38,045 bases of DNA from DAOTWY01 sp003696565 (GCA_034435635.1 DAOTWY010000082.1:1-38045), one strand, 5' to 3'. Positions 26,406-35,169 are shown, counted from the stretch's first letter. Translations and numbers: made by a program. The notes: a model not told the origin generated them from the sequence alone.

Positions 26406-26446
26406 AAACGTTTCGGTTTTAATCTATCGCTTAGATTAGCTATAAT
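26406..26446 (+). promoter_or_regulatory. Importer operon promoter with LacI-type operator candidate
   Basis: A perfect TATAAT (26441-26446) has a weak -35-like TTTAAT (26418-26423) at 17 bases. Just upstream, the 8-bp palindrome AAACGTTT (26406-26413), with a central CG step, resembles LacI/GalR-family half-site architecture (MalR/CcpA-like). The leader downstream contains a TGCTGG/CCAGCA hairpin (26451-26470) and AAAGGA before the start codon. Confidence 0.5.
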
Positions 26447-26511
26447 TTGCTGTGCTGGCAAACCAACCAGCAAAAGTGTATTACATGTCGTTTTGAAAGG
26501 ATTTCCTTAAA

Positions 26512-28359
26512 ATGAAACGTTCGAGACTTATTATTTTTAGCACAATTCTGGCTGTGTTAATGGCAGTGGTCAGTTTGGCACCTGTCGCCGCACAGAGTGA
26601 ATCACTGCTCATCTGGGCAGATGCTGAACGTGCACCAATTTTGCAGGAATTGGGCGAACAATTTGAAGCCGAATTTGGCGTAGCAATTGAAGTACGCGAA
26701 ATTGGCTTTGGTGATGCCCGTCAAGAACTGCTCAACTTTGGTGAAGCTGGCGAAGGTCCTGATATTCTGATCCAGCCGCATGATACCGTTGGGCAATTAG
26801 TAGACAATGGTGCAATCATTCCGCTGGAACTAGGTGATTTAGCAGAACTGTTCACAGAAGAATCATTGGAACTGTTCACCTATCAAGGTCAATTGTGGGG
26901 GCTGCCCTATTCAACTGAAAACGTTGCGTTGATCCGTAATGTGGACTTGGTGCCAGAACTCCCTGCCACCTGGGAAGAAGTAACCGAAATCGCCCGTGAA
27001 CTCCAAGCAGAAGGCAAGTTTGCTTTCTTGGTTCAAACAGGTGATGCTTATCACAACCATCCTATTTATTCCGCCTTTGGTGGTTACATCTTTGGGCGTA
27101 ATGAAGATGGCAGCTACAACCCGGCTGATGTCGGCTTTGATAGTGAAGGTGGATTAGCCGCAGCAGAATGGTACGGCACCATGTATGGTGAAGGGTTGAT
27201 GGTCCCGAACGTAAATGATGATGTTGTTTTCTCCTTGTTTGAAAGCGGTGATCTGGGCATGTTCATCACTGGACCGTGGCACAGTGAACGGGTGACCGCA
27301 GCCGCAGAAGCCGGTGGATTTGAATACAGCATTGATCCATTCCCAAGCAACGGTATTCCATTCCGTGGCGGGCAAGGTTTCATGATTAGTGCTTTCAGTG
27401 AAAATCAACTATTGGCACAACAATTCCTGTTTGAATTCTTGGCAACACAAGAGGTAATGCAAGCACTTGCAGATCGCTTCCCTGTGTTTGAAGGCGTGGT
27501 TAACGAAGACCCGAATATCCCAGGATTTATGGCTGCCGGTGAAAACGCTATCCCCATGCCCAACATTAAAGAAATGGCGGCTGTTTGGGCTGGTGCAGGC
27601 AATGCACTGACACTGGTTTCACAAGGTGAAGACCCCATCCAGAGCTTCCTTGATGGTGCAGAGCAAATCCGTGCCGCCATTGTCTTGGTTCAATCCGACG
27701 CTCGTGTTATCGGTGTACCTGGTAGCTACCAAAGTGAAGTTGGCTGCCCCGGTGATTGGGATCCCGCTTGTGAAGTCACATTCATGGAAGATCAGGGCGA
27801 CGGCATCTATACCCTGACCGTAACCATCCCCGCCGGTGACTATGAATACAAGATCGCCATGGACGGTGGTTGGGCAGAAAATTACGGAGCTGGTGGTGTT
27901 GGTGATGGTCCAAATATTGTTCTCTCACTGGCAGAAGACACAGAAGTCACCTTCACCTGGGATGACAACAACAAAATCGTCTCTGATAGTGTAAATGGCA
28001 CTTCAGAAGCTCCGATGGAAGAAGAAACCATGGACGAAGAAGCCATGGATGAGGAAGTTGTTATCGAAACCGTTGGTGTACCCGGCAGCTATCAAGCCGC
28101 TGTTGGTTGCCCAGGTGACTGGGACCCCGCTTGTGAAGCAACCCTGATGACCGACAACGGTGATGGCACCTATACATTAGTTGTCACCATTCCAGCCGGT
28201 GATTATGAATTCAAGGTTGCCCTGAATGGTGGCTGGGACGTAAATTACGGTGCAGATGGCGAACGCGACGGTGCGAATATCGCCCTTTCCTTAAGCGAGG
28301 AAACCGAAGTAACCTTCACGTTTGATAGCAGTACCAATGTGATTACCGCAAGTTACTAA
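26512..28359 (+). CDS. Maltodextrin-type ABC solute-binding protein with two C-terminal X25-like modules
   Basis: 615 residues. A Sec signal peptide (1-27, cleavage near PVAAQ) has no lipobox. Residues 29-395 are a family-1 sugar-binding protein like MalE (ESLLIWADAERAPILQELG; VNDDVVFSLFESGDLGMFITGPW). Residues 399-492 and 520-615 are two near-identical modules, each starting GVPGSYQ and containing CPGDWDPAC, DGDGTYTL-type and DYE[YF]K[IV]A segments, and ENYGA/VNYGA. They match the X25 modules of amylases and amylopullulanases. The linker (493-519) is very acidic. Fusion to a binding protein suggests capture of alpha-glucan chains next to the permease. It is the first gene of the importer operon. 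Confidence 0.92.
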   Translation: MKRSRLIIFSTILAVLMAVVSLAPVAAQSESLLIWADAERAPILQELGEQFEAEFGVAIEVREIGFGDARQELLNFGEAGEGPDILIQPHDTVGQLVDNGAIIPLELGDLAELFTEESLELFTYQGQLWGLPYSTENVALIRNVDLVPELPATWEEVTEIARELQAEGKFAFLVQTGDAYHNHPIYSAFGGYIFGRNEDGSYNPADVGFDSEGGLAAAEWYGTMYGEGLMVPNVNDDVVFSLFESGDLGMFITGPWHSERVTAAAEAGGFEYSIDPFPSNGIPFRGGQGFMISAFSENQLLAQQFLFEFLATQEVMQALADRFPVFEGVVNEDPNIPGFMAAGENAIPMPNIKEMAAVWAGAGNALTLVSQGEDPIQSFLDGAEQIRAAIVLVQSDARVIGVPGSYQSEVGCPGDWDPACEVTFMEDQGDGIYTLTVTIPAGDYEYKIAMDGGWAENYGAGGVGDGPNIVLSLAEDTEVTFTWDDNNKIVSDSVNGTSEAPMEEETMDEEAMDEEVVIETVGVPGSYQAAVGCPGDWDPACEATLMTDNGDGTYTLVVTIPAGDYEFKVALNGGWDVNYGADGERDGANIALSLSEETEVTFTFDSSTNVITASY

Positions 28360-28371
28360 ATTATTGTAGAC

Positions 28372-31300
28372 ATGAGCACAATAACAACCGAGAAAGCCAG
28401 GTCTCCAGGTGGAAGCCTGGCTTTTTCAAACACAAGTGTATTCAGTTTAATCCTGCGTCTAGTTCTGTTAATGGTGCTAAACGCATTTGGATTGGTTATA
28501 TCGTATTCGTTATTTTATGACGGCAACATCGGCTTGGGGCTAGTCTTCGCCATCATCACTATTGGCGCAGATATCATCATCCTTGTACCAGGGCTAGCCC
28601 CACTTCGTTGGATGACCCCCGGCTTGATGTTGGTTACATTATTAGTGATTTACCCGTTGATCTATACCGTGTTAACAGCCTTCACAAATTATGGCGATGG
28701 GCACTTATTCACAAAAGATAGTGCCATTGACCTGATTCGTGATCGCGGTTATGTGCCAGAAAATGCTAGCACGTTTGACTATGTACCATATCGTGCAGGC
28801 GAAGACGAATACGCGCTCTGGCTAACAAATACAGCAACAGGTCAGGTATTATTTGCTAAACCTGGTGAAGCCCCCCAAGCAGTGGATATGGCAAGCCTTG
28901 GTGTGGTGTTCCCATCTACTGGGGATTACACCGTGTTAGAACAACCTGGACCATTGATTGGGCGCATTGGCAGTGGCTTAACAGAGATCACATTCGATGA
29001 TCCCATCGGAACGGTCACATTAACCATGAGTACCCCAGCCAGTGTTGAAACAGAGAATCGATATGTATTCAACCCAACCCAAGGCGGACTCTATGACCGG
29101 GAGTCTGGTGAATTTCTGGAAGCAACCATCTTACAATCACCTGATGGGCAAAATTTTGGTTTTATCATCACGCTACCAGATGGTGTTGAGATCATCGCAC
29201 GCCCTGATGCACCGTTGTTTATCGGGTCTGCGCCGGTTGTAGAAGGCTATACACCCTTGCTTGATAACACGCCTTTCATCGAGCGCGGTATTGAAAAATT
29301 AGAGTTTACCGCACCACTTGATGAGGTATTCATTGACACCGTTGATCTAGAAACACGCTATATCTTTGACTATGAACAAGGGTTAACGTTAGATCAACGT
29401 AGCGGGCGATTTTCTTCTTCCAACAGTTTTGATACAACCGTTTACGTTAACCCTGCCGGAGAATATGCCTTCTGGCTTACACAATCTGGTGTAAATAACG
29501 TTGATGTGGCGTTGCTTGTTCTGCCAGGGGAAAACATCCGAGAAGTTGATCTTGATGATCGCATTAGCTTACGGAACCTGAACATCGACCTCCCACGTGG
29601 AACAACTATCCCAGATCGCATCGGAGCATTTGAACGCACCACACCATCTGAAGATATGGCAGGTCTCGTGATGGATGGTGTCACGGCGGGTTTCCGCGTC
29701 GGGACGGTAGATTTTAACCGTACATTTGTCTTTGATCCGCAGCAAGGTGTCACCATTAATTTAACAACTGGTGCCACGTATGAGACAACTATCTTGATCT
29801 CAGAGGATGGTGAGCGTTTTGGGTTATGGCTGGATGGTGGTGTTCAAAACGGCACATTCCTGGCACGCCCGGATGAACCATTATTCATCAACGGCACACC
29901 ATCAGAATACGAAGGTTTCCAGCTGATTTATACCAACGCAGAACGCTCGCAAGCCCTCACCTTCTTGCAGCAAATTGATTTTGACTATTTTGGCAGCGGT
30001 GGTGAAACAATCGGTGTGATCGATATTGACAGCGCCGGGCAACCTTACCGTCAACGTTACGTCTTTAATGAAACAGAAGACGCATTCATTGATATTTCCA
30101 CTGTAGAAGTTAACCTAAGCAATCAAGACTTAAGTGCCTTAGAAGAAACTAGTCCGTTAGTTGTTGAGGGTTTTACCAAGGTTGTTTGGTATGATGCCAA
30201 TGACAAAACAGGTATCTTCGATCCACTACAATTGCGCTTGGTTTATAATCAACCAGCACAAGCCTATGCCGATATTGGTGCAGTTAACCTGGGTGATCCA
30301 CAAAACACAGCTGCCGTGGATTTAACAACCCAATCGCTGCCGTCAATTCCCGGTGTTGCAAGTGCACCTTTGTATGTACATTACCCAGATCAACAAGTCT
30401 TTGCTCCCCAACGTTATATTTACAATGCAACTGCCGGTGTGTTTATTGACCCAGCAACATCTGATGTCGATATGGAAGAACTCACCAATATGAGCCTTGA
30501 GGCACTGCGTGAAGTTGAGGGCATCATAATCTTCTCTCGACATGACGGCACTGGTATTTATGTTCCACAAGGTTATGTCTATAACGAAGTTACAAACCAG
30601 TTCTATAACATATCGGGTATTGAGGCAGACCTCTCTGCGTTTGATTTTGAAAAGGTCAACCCTGAATCATTGGAACAAGTGTTAGAGTTAGTTCCATACG
30701 ACCGATTTGAAGATCAAGGTGTTTATGCACCACAAGGGTTTGTCTATAACGCTGAGGCAAATGCATTCATTGACGGTAATTCATTCTTACAATTACCGGA
30801 AGGCATTGACCTCGCAACAGTTGCTTTAGATGACCCTGCCCTGCTTAGTGGCGATGTTTATGTCTATAACGAAGCAACAAAACTATACGTCCCAAGTACA
30901 TACGTATACAACGCAGCACATGATGCTTTCATCGATATGGATCGGTTACCACGTGGCGTAGATGTTGATGCCGAGACAATCGCATCCAGTGAAAATATCT
31001 TTGCCATTGAAGGCTTGGAACGTGTTCGCCTGGTTTTACCGGATGATCTACGCAACAGTCTCTTTTTATATGACGACGATGTTCGTCCGGTTTATAACGA
31101 GGTTGTTGAGGCATATTTCTATGCACCTAATATCGATTTATCCGGTATTGATTTGGAACGGGTATCACCAGAAGCACTTGAGGCATTAGCCGAACTCCGT
31201 GGCACCCCGGCAATTTTTGATAACCCACGCTTAAGTCAGTTAATTTATGAAGCAACGCTCAAAATGCCAGATAGTGACCCCAGTGGCACATATTATCTGG

Positions 31301-32133
31301 GAGCAGCACGCGGTGCGCCAGACCTTTCACCAGGGTATCGTGTTAACATTGGCTTACAGAATTTCCGTCAGCTTATAGAAGACAGTGATTTACTAACGCC
31401 ATTGATCGATATTTTTGTGTGGACGGTCACTTTTGCCCTGCTCTCTGTGCTAACAACCTTTGTTGTAGGGTTATTTATGGCGATCATCCTCAACGACAAC
31501 ACCATCCCCGGCAGGAAGATCATCCGTTCATTGTTGATCATCCCCTACGCGATTCCTGGTGTCATCGGCATTTTGGTGTGGCAAGGTATGCTGAACCAAA
31601 ACATCGGGATTATTACAACCACCATCGCAGAGGTTTTTGGCGTGCGCTTCACTTGGTTTACAGATCCCTTCCAAGCAAAACTCGCCATTATCATCGTAAA
31701 CTTGTGGCTTGGGTATCCATATATGATGCTAATCACGTCGGGTGCGCTTCAGGCAATTCCATCTGAGGTATATGAAGCAGCAGCAGTAGATGGAGCAAAG
31801 CCTTGGCAACGGTTCTGGAACATCACCCTGCCCTTGCTGCTCATCACAGTTGGTCCGTTGTTGATCGCATCGTTTACATTTAACTTCAACAACTACTTAA
31901 TGATTGAGTTATTAACACGGGGTGATCCGCCCATTCCAGGCACACCAACCCCTGCCGGGTATACAGATATTCTAATCAGTTACACGTATAATCTGGCATT
32001 CGGGACAGACCGCGGGGCGAATTATGGTTATGCCTCCGCCATTACTATTGTCATTTTCATCTTGGTTGCCCTGGTGACGATGTTCCAATATCGCTTCACC
32101 AAGCAATGGGAGGAGGTCGGCGAAAATGTCTAA
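28372..32133 (+). CDS. malF: Giant MalF-type permease with ~880-residue repeat-filled P2 loop
   Basis: 1253 residues, against about 514 for E. coli MalF. TM1-3 lie at about 23-48, 53-73 and 80-104 (IYPLIYTVLTAFTNYGDGH). Normal MalF sequence resumes at PGYRVNIGLQNFRQLIED (987-1004), followed by TM4-8. The EAA loop is YEAAAVDGAKPWQRFW (1134-1149), which contacts the ATPase. Between TM3 and TM4 about 880 extracytoplasmic residues replace the usual 180-residue P2 loop. They consist of three type-A repeats and seven or eight type-B repeats. No frameshift or stop interrupts them. The only in-frame start before TM1 is ATG 28372, 12 bases after the binding-protein stop, without a clear Shine-Dalgarno. 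No MalK is encoded nearby. Confidence 0.92.
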   Translation: MSTITTEKARSPGGSLAFSNTSVFSLILRLVLLMVLNAFGLVISYSLFYDGNIGLGLVFAIITIGADIIILVPGLAPLRWMTPGLMLVTLLVIYPLIYTVLTAFTNYGDGHLFTKDSAIDLIRDRGYVPENASTFDYVPYRAGEDEYALWLTNTATGQVLFAKPGEAPQAVDMASLGVVFPSTGDYTVLEQPGPLIGRIGSGLTEITFDDPIGTVTLTMSTPASVETENRYVFNPTQGGLYDRESGEFLEATILQSPDGQNFGFIITLPDGVEIIARPDAPLFIGSAPVVEGYTPLLDNTPFIERGIEKLEFTAPLDEVFIDTVDLETRYIFDYEQGLTLDQRSGRFSSSNSFDTTVYVNPAGEYAFWLTQSGVNNVDVALLVLPGENIREVDLDDRISLRNLNIDLPRGTTIPDRIGAFERTTPSEDMAGLVMDGVTAGFRVGTVDFNRTFVFDPQQGVTINLTTGATYETTILISEDGERFGLWLDGGVQNGTFLARPDEPLFINGTPSEYEGFQLIYTNAERSQALTFLQQIDFDYFGSGGETIGVIDIDSAGQPYRQRYVFNETEDAFIDISTVEVNLSNQDLSALEETSPLVVEGFTKVVWYDANDKTGIFDPLQLRLVYNQPAQAYADIGAVNLGDPQNTAAVDLTTQSLPSIPGVASAPLYVHYPDQQVFAPQRYIYNATAGVFIDPATSDVDMEELTNMSLEALREVEGIIIFSRHDGTGIYVPQGYVYNEVTNQFYNISGIEADLSAFDFEKVNPESLEQVLELVPYDRFEDQGVYAPQGFVYNAEANAFIDGNSFLQLPEGIDLATVALDDPALLSGDVYVYNEATKLYVPSTYVYNAAHDAFIDMDRLPRGVDVDAETIASSENIFAIEGLERVRLVLPDDLRNSLFLYDDDVRPVYNEVVEAYFYAPNIDLSGIDLERVSPEALEALAELRGTPAIFDNPRLSQLIYEATLKMPDSDPSGTYYLGAARGAPDLSPGYRVNIGLQNFRQLIEDSDLLTPLIDIFVWTVTFALLSVLTTFVVGLFMAIILNDNTIPGRKIIRSLLIIPYAIPGVIGILVWQGMLNQNIGIITTTIAEVFGVRFTWFTDPFQAKLAIIIVNLWLGYPYMMLITSGALQAIPSEVYEAAAVDGAKPWQRFWNITLPLLLITVGPLLIASFTFNFNNYLMIELLTRGDPPIPGTPTPAGYTDILISYTYNLAFGTDRGANYGYASAITIVIFILVALVTMFQYRFTKQWEEVGENV
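28393..28426 (+). terminator. Terminator-shaped hairpin inside the first codons of malF
   Basis: AAAGCCAGG (28393-28401) pairs with CCTGGCTTT (28416-28424), and TTTTT (28422-28426) ends the structure. It lies 34-67 bases after the binding-protein stop and spans malF codons 8-19. It fits an intrinsic terminator or attenuator that reduces permease relative to binding protein. Confidence 0.7.
29059..29919 (+). repeat. Type-A protein repeats in the MalF loop (three copies)
   Basis: Residues about 230-290, 329-395 and 450-516. Shared pattern: [RT][YF][VI]F[ND]xxQG, then a TGxx/SGxF turn, ILxSxDGxxFGxxL-type strand pair, and ARPDxPLFI. Copies 1 and 3 are the closest pair. A degenerate copy may precede them at about residues 130-180. 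Confidence 0.7.
30055..31203 (+). repeat. Type-B protein repeats in the MalF loop (seven or eight copies)
   Basis: Units of about 54-60 residues, each opening with the tag [YV][VI][YF]N: near residues 562, 622, 681, 735, 789, 831/845 and 906. The tag is followed by a xAFID-like strand (DAFIDIS, GVFIDPA, NAFIDGN, DAFIDMD) and often a helix pattern such as DLEKVNPESLEQVLEL, MSLEALREV or VSPEALEALAEL. Confidence 0.72.
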
Positions 32134-33133
32134 TAGCATGAAGCAAGACCCAGTTGTCACCAGAGAAGGAGACTATCAGCACGTTGAATCACGGGCGGTG
32201 ATGTCTCGCCGTGAGCGAATTATCACGCTTGCAATCCGCTTAACGGTCATTAGCATTGCGTTGATCTTCGCACTTTTTCCGGTGTTGTTTATCATATCCT
32301 CCGCCTTTAACCCAAGCGGGACACTTTCTACACAAACATTTTTGCCCGCACGGGTGGAAAGTGCTGATGAATTACTGACTAACTTCCGCGCTTTAATGGT
32401 AGAAGAGCTAGACATCTATCCATTTTGGAACTGGATTGCCAACTCGTTTATCGTTGCTAGCGTTACCACAATACTGGTTGTGCTGATTACAGCCCTAGCA
32501 GCGTATGCGTTTTCACGCTTTCGTTTTCGGGGTCGTCGTCAATTACTACTTGGTATTCTGCTAATTCAAGTATTCCCGAACTTGCTTGCGATGGTGGCAT
32601 TGTTCCTCATCTTGCTGGAAATAGGTCGATTGTCTGATACTATACCAATGGCATTTCCCTTCCTCGATTTTATTGATTGGGGTTGGATTAATCTGTTCGG
32701 GTTAGATAGCTTGGGCGGGTTAATCCTGGTTTATATGGGCGGTGCCATGGGTATTAACACCTGGCTGATGAAAGGTTTCTTCGACTCAATCCCTAAAGAT
32801 ATCGATGAATCCGCATTAGTGGATGGTGCTTCTCATTGGCAAATTTTCTGGGTGTTAATTTTCCCATTGGTACGTCCTATTCTGGCAGTTGTAGGCGTGT
32901 TAGCATTCGTAGGGACATTCAATGAGTTTGTGTTAGCACGTATTATCCTACGTGACAAAGACACTTGGACATTGATGGTTGGCATGTACAACTTCATCAA
33001 CTCAGATTTTAACCGAGACTGGGGCAAATTTGCTGCTGGTGCATTGGTCTCCGGTACGCCGGTCGTCATTTTGTATCTTGCCTTGCAAGATCAAATTGTC
33101 GGGGGGTTAACACAAGGCGCAGTCAAAGGTTAA
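32126..33133 (+). CDS. malG: MalG-type sugar ABC permease
   Basis: 335 residues with six TM helices; slightly longer than E. coli MalG because of a 30-residue polar N-terminus. The first periplasmic loop (SAFNPSGTLSTQTFLPA) is typical. The EAA loop is DESALVDGASHWQIFWVLIFP (about 230-250). It pairs with MalF to form the channel. The start overlaps the malF stop by 8 bases and is preceded by a strong AGGAGGT at 8-base spacing within the malF coding sequence, so the two are coupled in translation. A strong bidirectional terminator follows. Confidence 0.95.
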   Translation: MSNSMKQDPVVTREGDYQHVESRAVMSRRERIITLAIRLTVISIALIFALFPVLFIISSAFNPSGTLSTQTFLPARVESADELLTNFRALMVEELDIYPFWNWIANSFIVASVTTILVVLITALAAYAFSRFRFRGRRQLLLGILLIQVFPNLLAMVALFLILLEIGRLSDTIPMAFPFLDFIDWGWINLFGLDSLGGLILVYMGGAMGINTWLMKGFFDSIPKDIDESALVDGASHWQIFWVLIFPLVRPILAVVGVLAFVGTFNEFVLARIILRDKDTWTLMVGMYNFINSDFNRDWGKFAAGALVSGTPVVILYLALQDQIVGGLTQGAVKG

Positions 33134-33157
33134 AACTCTCCCTTTCAAACCGACTTA

Positions 33158-33190
33158 AAAAGCCCGCCTCTCAAAGTAGGTCGGGCTTTT
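33158..33190. terminator. Bidirectional terminator closing the importer operon
   Basis: AAAAGCCCG (33158-33166) pairs with CGGGCTTTT (33182-33190), extended by CCT/AGG. A- and T-runs on both sides let it serve malG on the plus strand and the convergent serine hydrolase gene on the minus strand. Confidence 0.88.
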
Positions 33191-33199
33191 ATCTTCTCA

Positions 33200-35056
33200 C
33201 TATTGTCCTGGTGTGGGGGTAGGTGTAACAGGTGAAGAAGGCACTGGCACAAATGCTGGACGAAAAACACTCTGGTCATTTTCCAGTAGGAAAACAGGTG
33301 ATGCTAAATTTTGCACAACTGGGGACTCAGCAGTGTAATTACATTCTGCCGCTTCTGGAATATATCCCTCCCTCACCTGCTCTAATGGTGAAGTAGGATT
33401 ATAGAAGTTATAAACCATACGGGACGTTTCTGCCATAACAGGTAATGACCGTTGGAAGTTCAGCCACTCTGGTTCATATAACGCCATGACAATGACATAA
33501 TCTGCCCCGGGGGTATAAAACACAGCAGCATTACTGTGTGTATCAGCAATCCAGCCATGCTTATGCGACACACGAATATAAGACGGCACACCAGCACGTA
33601 ACATGCCATCAACTGTGTTTTCACTCATGACATACAAAATTTTACGGCACTCTTGTGGTGTAATCGCCCCATTAAAGTTTTCAATCAATGGACCGCTTTC
33701 GTTAAAAGCACACTGATAGATATCAGACATCATCCAGCCAATTTCTTCAACGGTCATTTGATTCGTTGGGTCTGGATTCGTACGAGATTGATTAGCTGTC
33801 GTTTGTGGATATAAAGGTTGGCGCGGCATAGGTGTTGCTGTCGCAATACCGGTCGCCGTGTGATATGGCGCGGTCAAAAATGTGCGTTCCATCCCCAAAG
33901 CATTTAGTAACTCTGTCGTTCTTTCCGCACCAAGTAGCATATCACCATCACCAGCGAAGCCAATTAAACGGTTGGTCGCCACATTTTCGCTACAAATCAT
34001 GGTGTTAGCAATATCAATCGCTTCAGATAAATTAGGCGAGCCGTCCATCCGCGCAAAGAATTCTAACAGAACCGCAATTTTATTGGTACTTGTGCCACTA
34101 AAAGCGAAGTTGTTACCAAAGGTAATCGCTTCACCTGTTTGCAGGTTTTGAATATAAAGTGCGCCGAACGTGCTTGTTTCGGGGATGAACCCGCGCGAAA
34201 GTACAAAATCCCAAATTTGATTAGCAAGATTTTCAAATGCTGGGCTAAGCGGTACAGCCGGCTGCCCTGGGATACTGCTTGATAAACTCAAGGCTGGGGT
34301 TGGTGTTAACGTCGGCAAATTAAACCGCGTAGATGACTCCGCTGGCAGACTATAAATGTCCCCCTGTATTTCTAACAAGTCTATAGCAATCCAAGCTCGT
34401 TGATTGGGGGAACTTTCATATACCACTTCCACCCAGGGGAATTGTGTGTGATAGCGTGTGATCGGAAATATATCCCCGGCAAAAGCGCGTCCAACAATCT
34501 GATAGTCTGTGCCAGGTCCATAACGCACATTGATCTCACCTAAAACACTACCATACACGGCATAACTTGGCGTTGGTGACGCAACAACGAGAGGTGTAAC
34601 TGGAGGAGCGGTACCCAAAGGGGTTACTTGAACACCACCTACTAATGTGGCGGTTGGTTGCCCTGGAGTTGTATTTGGGTCAGATGTGTTAGCTGGCGAA
34701 GGTGTATTAAGTGCGACTGTTGTTGCTGTTGGTTGTTGTAGTTCATTAATATCTAACGATGAAACAGGAACATTAAACAGATTACCATTAATTATCACTA
34801 AATCCTGAAAGACCCAACCAATTGGGCGTTCCGACGTAATATCACCAAGTAAAACCCAGGGATAAAACTCGCTACGTCCAACAACTGGATAAACTGTCCC
34901 ATTGGAGATAGACCCAACCAAATCGGCATTGATGTCTGGGCGAGACCGGAGATTCGCCGTCCCGATTGCTTCGGCAGTTACACCAGTTGAGGATTGCCCC
35001 AAAACAGCGCGGGTTACACCAACTAAAATCAATAACAATACGATTCGTTTTAACAT
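33200..35056 (-). CDS. Secreted SH3-domain serine beta-lactamase/transpeptidase-like protein
   Basis: 618 residues. A signal peptide (1-20) precedes two bacterial SH3 domains (about 27-95 and 167-235: TANLRSRPDINADLVG; INVRYGPGTDYQIVG). A TPTP linker joins them to a class A beta-lactamase-like domain (about 275-550). The active-site motifs are S323-T-N-K326 (SxxK), S356-E-N358 (SDN-type) and K499-H-G501 at the KTG position. A 65-residue Pro-rich tail ends the protein. SH3 domains suggest binding to peptidoglycan; the enzyme may be a cell-wall hydrolase or an antibiotic-inactivating enzyme. AAGGTGA lies 4 bases before the ATG. It is encoded just downstream of gyrA on the same strand but 113 bases apart. 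Confidence 0.88.
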   Translation of the reverse strand: MLKRIVLLLILVGVTRAVLGQSSTGVTAEAIGTANLRSRPDINADLVGSISNGTVYPVVGRSEFYPWVLLGDITSERPIGWVFQDLVIINGNLFNVPVSSLDINELQQPTATTVALNTPSPANTSDPNTTPGQPTATLVGGVQVTPLGTAPPVTPLVVASPTPSYAVYGSVLGEINVRYGPGTDYQIVGRAFAGDIFPITRYHTQFPWVEVVYESSPNQRAWIAIDLLEIQGDIYSLPAESSTRFNLPTLTPTPALSLSSSIPGQPAVPLSPAFENLANQIWDFVLSRGFIPETSTFGALYIQNLQTGEAITFGNNFAFSGTSTNKIAVLLEFFARMDGSPNLSEAIDIANTMICSENVATNRLIGFAGDGDMLLGAERTTELLNALGMERTFLTAPYHTATGIATATPMPRQPLYPQTTANQSRTNPDPTNQMTVEEIGWMMSDIYQCAFNESGPLIENFNGAITPQECRKILYVMSENTVDGMLRAGVPSYIRVSHKHGWIADTHSNAAVFYTPGADYVIVMALYEPEWLNFQRSLPVMAETSRMVYNFYNPTSPLEQVREGYIPEAAECNYTAESPVVQNLASPVFLLENDQSVFRPAFVPVPSSPVTPTPTPGQ

Positions 35057-35088
35057 CGCTTCACCTTGTGATAACTTATTTGGATGGC

Positions 35089-35110
35089 ATGGGGCGTTTT
35101 CTCACCCCAT
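35089..35110. other. Hairpin in the gyrA/serine hydrolase gap
   Basis: ATGGGG (35089-35094) and CCCCAT (35105-35110) form a 6-bp stem with a 10-base loop. There is no U-run. It may be an mRNA-end structure for gyrA or a leader element of the serine hydrolase gene. Confidence 0.3.
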
Positions 35111-35169
35111 ACCAGATAAGCGATGCCCATTATAGCATTTGAATAGTCAGCTTGAACCCGACGTTTGTG

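Noticed and set aside
26451..26511. Riboswitch in the importer leader
   Set aside because: Only a short TGCTGG/CCAGCA hairpin is present and the leader is about 60 bases; it fits no known riboswitch architecture.
30055..31203. DNA-level tandem repeat from recent duplication
   Set aside because: The type-B units are similar in protein pattern but clearly diverged in nucleotide sequence, so they are old repeats.
28372..32133. MalF length as a fusion or frameshift artefact
   Set aside because: The frame is continuous, the loop has regular repeats with protein-like composition, and both ends match MalF in the correct order. A real insertion is more likely, though long-read support would help.
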